Assembly: GCA_945859605.1 (NCBI GenBank)
Contig: OX243812.1
Span: forward strand, 528,710 to 592,709
Source of the DNA: Lumbricus rubellus
Lineage: Eukaryota; Annelida; Clitellata; Crassiclitellata; Lumbricidae
Direction of reading: 5' to 3'
DNA length: 64,000 nucleotides
Both the position numbers and the translations under genes were made by a program. How positions within the stretch are numbered: position 1 is the first letter of the stretch; every line of letters starts with the position of its first letter. Shown one piece after another: positions 63,876 through 64,000 of the stretch. The notes beneath the pieces were generated by a model that saw only the letters and a list, made by a program, of their open reading frames with translations, made no database searches and had not been told where the DNA came from.

Positions 63876-64000
63876 GACGCAGGTCGTAAGGAGGTTCATA
63901 CGAACGCAGGTCGTAAGGAGGTTCATACGCATGCAGGTCGTAAGGAGGTTCATACGCATGCAGGTCGTAAGGAGGTTCATACGAGCGCAGGTCGTAAGGA
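63876..64000. repeat. 26-bp minisatellite cut by the window edge
   Basis: About five copies of a 26-bp unit with GCAGGTCGTAAGGAGGTTCA. Each copy contains CAGGTCGTAAGG, a weak donor-like sequence. It begins about 40 bp after the HAT exon donor. Confidence 0.9.

Overview
The window is animal nuclear DNA, with spliced genes, GT-AG introns, SINEs, LINE relics, DNA transposons and a Polinton. Frequent TAGGCCTA-type motifs and the SINE style hint at a marine invertebrate, perhaps an echinoderm or another ambulacrarian. That placement is a guess. By my tally about a quarter of the window is tandem-repeat DNA, nearly all in introns or between genes.

Layout. (1) Bases 1-6640 hold the visible exons of a glutaredoxin-domain cysteine-rich gene (GRXCR1-like, + strand). 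(2) Bases 6641-11380 are intergenic, with a SINE, a LINE 3' relic and CT-rich simple repeats. (3) A probable promoter and 5' non-coding exon lie at about 11384-11506. From 13901 to beyond the right edge runs a CBP/p300 histone acetyltransferase gene (+ strand). I place 16 exons with an unbroken phase chain (about 1,575 codons): nuclear-receptor box, TAZ1, KIX, a Ser/Gln/acidic linker with sumoylation-type motifs, bromodomain, RING/PHD region and the start of the HAT domain. (4) The intron between the acidic linker and the bromodomain (35395-54973) contains a 3 kb TCC/TCATC satellite. A Polinton/Maverick of about 15.2 kb (38658-53857) is inserted in that satellite. It has 443-bp terminal inverted repeats and genes for protein-primed DNA polymerase, adenain-type protease, packaging ATPase, major and minor capsid proteins, two pVI/pX-like proteins, a zinc-ribbon/PLA2 protein, two fibre-like proteins, a dUTPase-fold protein, a SAP/NUMOD-like protein and a broken integrase. 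(5) Other mobile DNA in CBP introns: a 3.8 kb foldback element (19399-23188), a MITE six bases past a splice donor (32062-32583), a Helitron-like element nested in an inverted-repeat element (32664-33686), a second SINE (12189-12398) and two LINE relics (54230-54918, 57430-58010).

The most unusual signal is recurrent. At four exons (GRXCR1-like last exon; CBP KIX, bromodomain and PHD exons) the 3' end of the preceding intron has been tandemly amplified in units of 46, 49, 50 and about 73 bp. Each unit spans the 3' splice junction, so it carries the acceptor plus the first coding bases of the exon. Each array ends exactly at the real exon, leaving 6-15 decoy copies of acceptor and exon start upstream. 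A second notable signal is a tRNA-Asp-like SINE at the same site, with the same target duplication, in both Polinton terminal repeats. The two SINE copies are nearly identical, while the adjoining coding part of the repeat has diverged by about 7%.

The two host genes appear functionally unrelated. The Polinton genes form one viral-type replication and virion module, now probably immobile because its integrase is interrupted.
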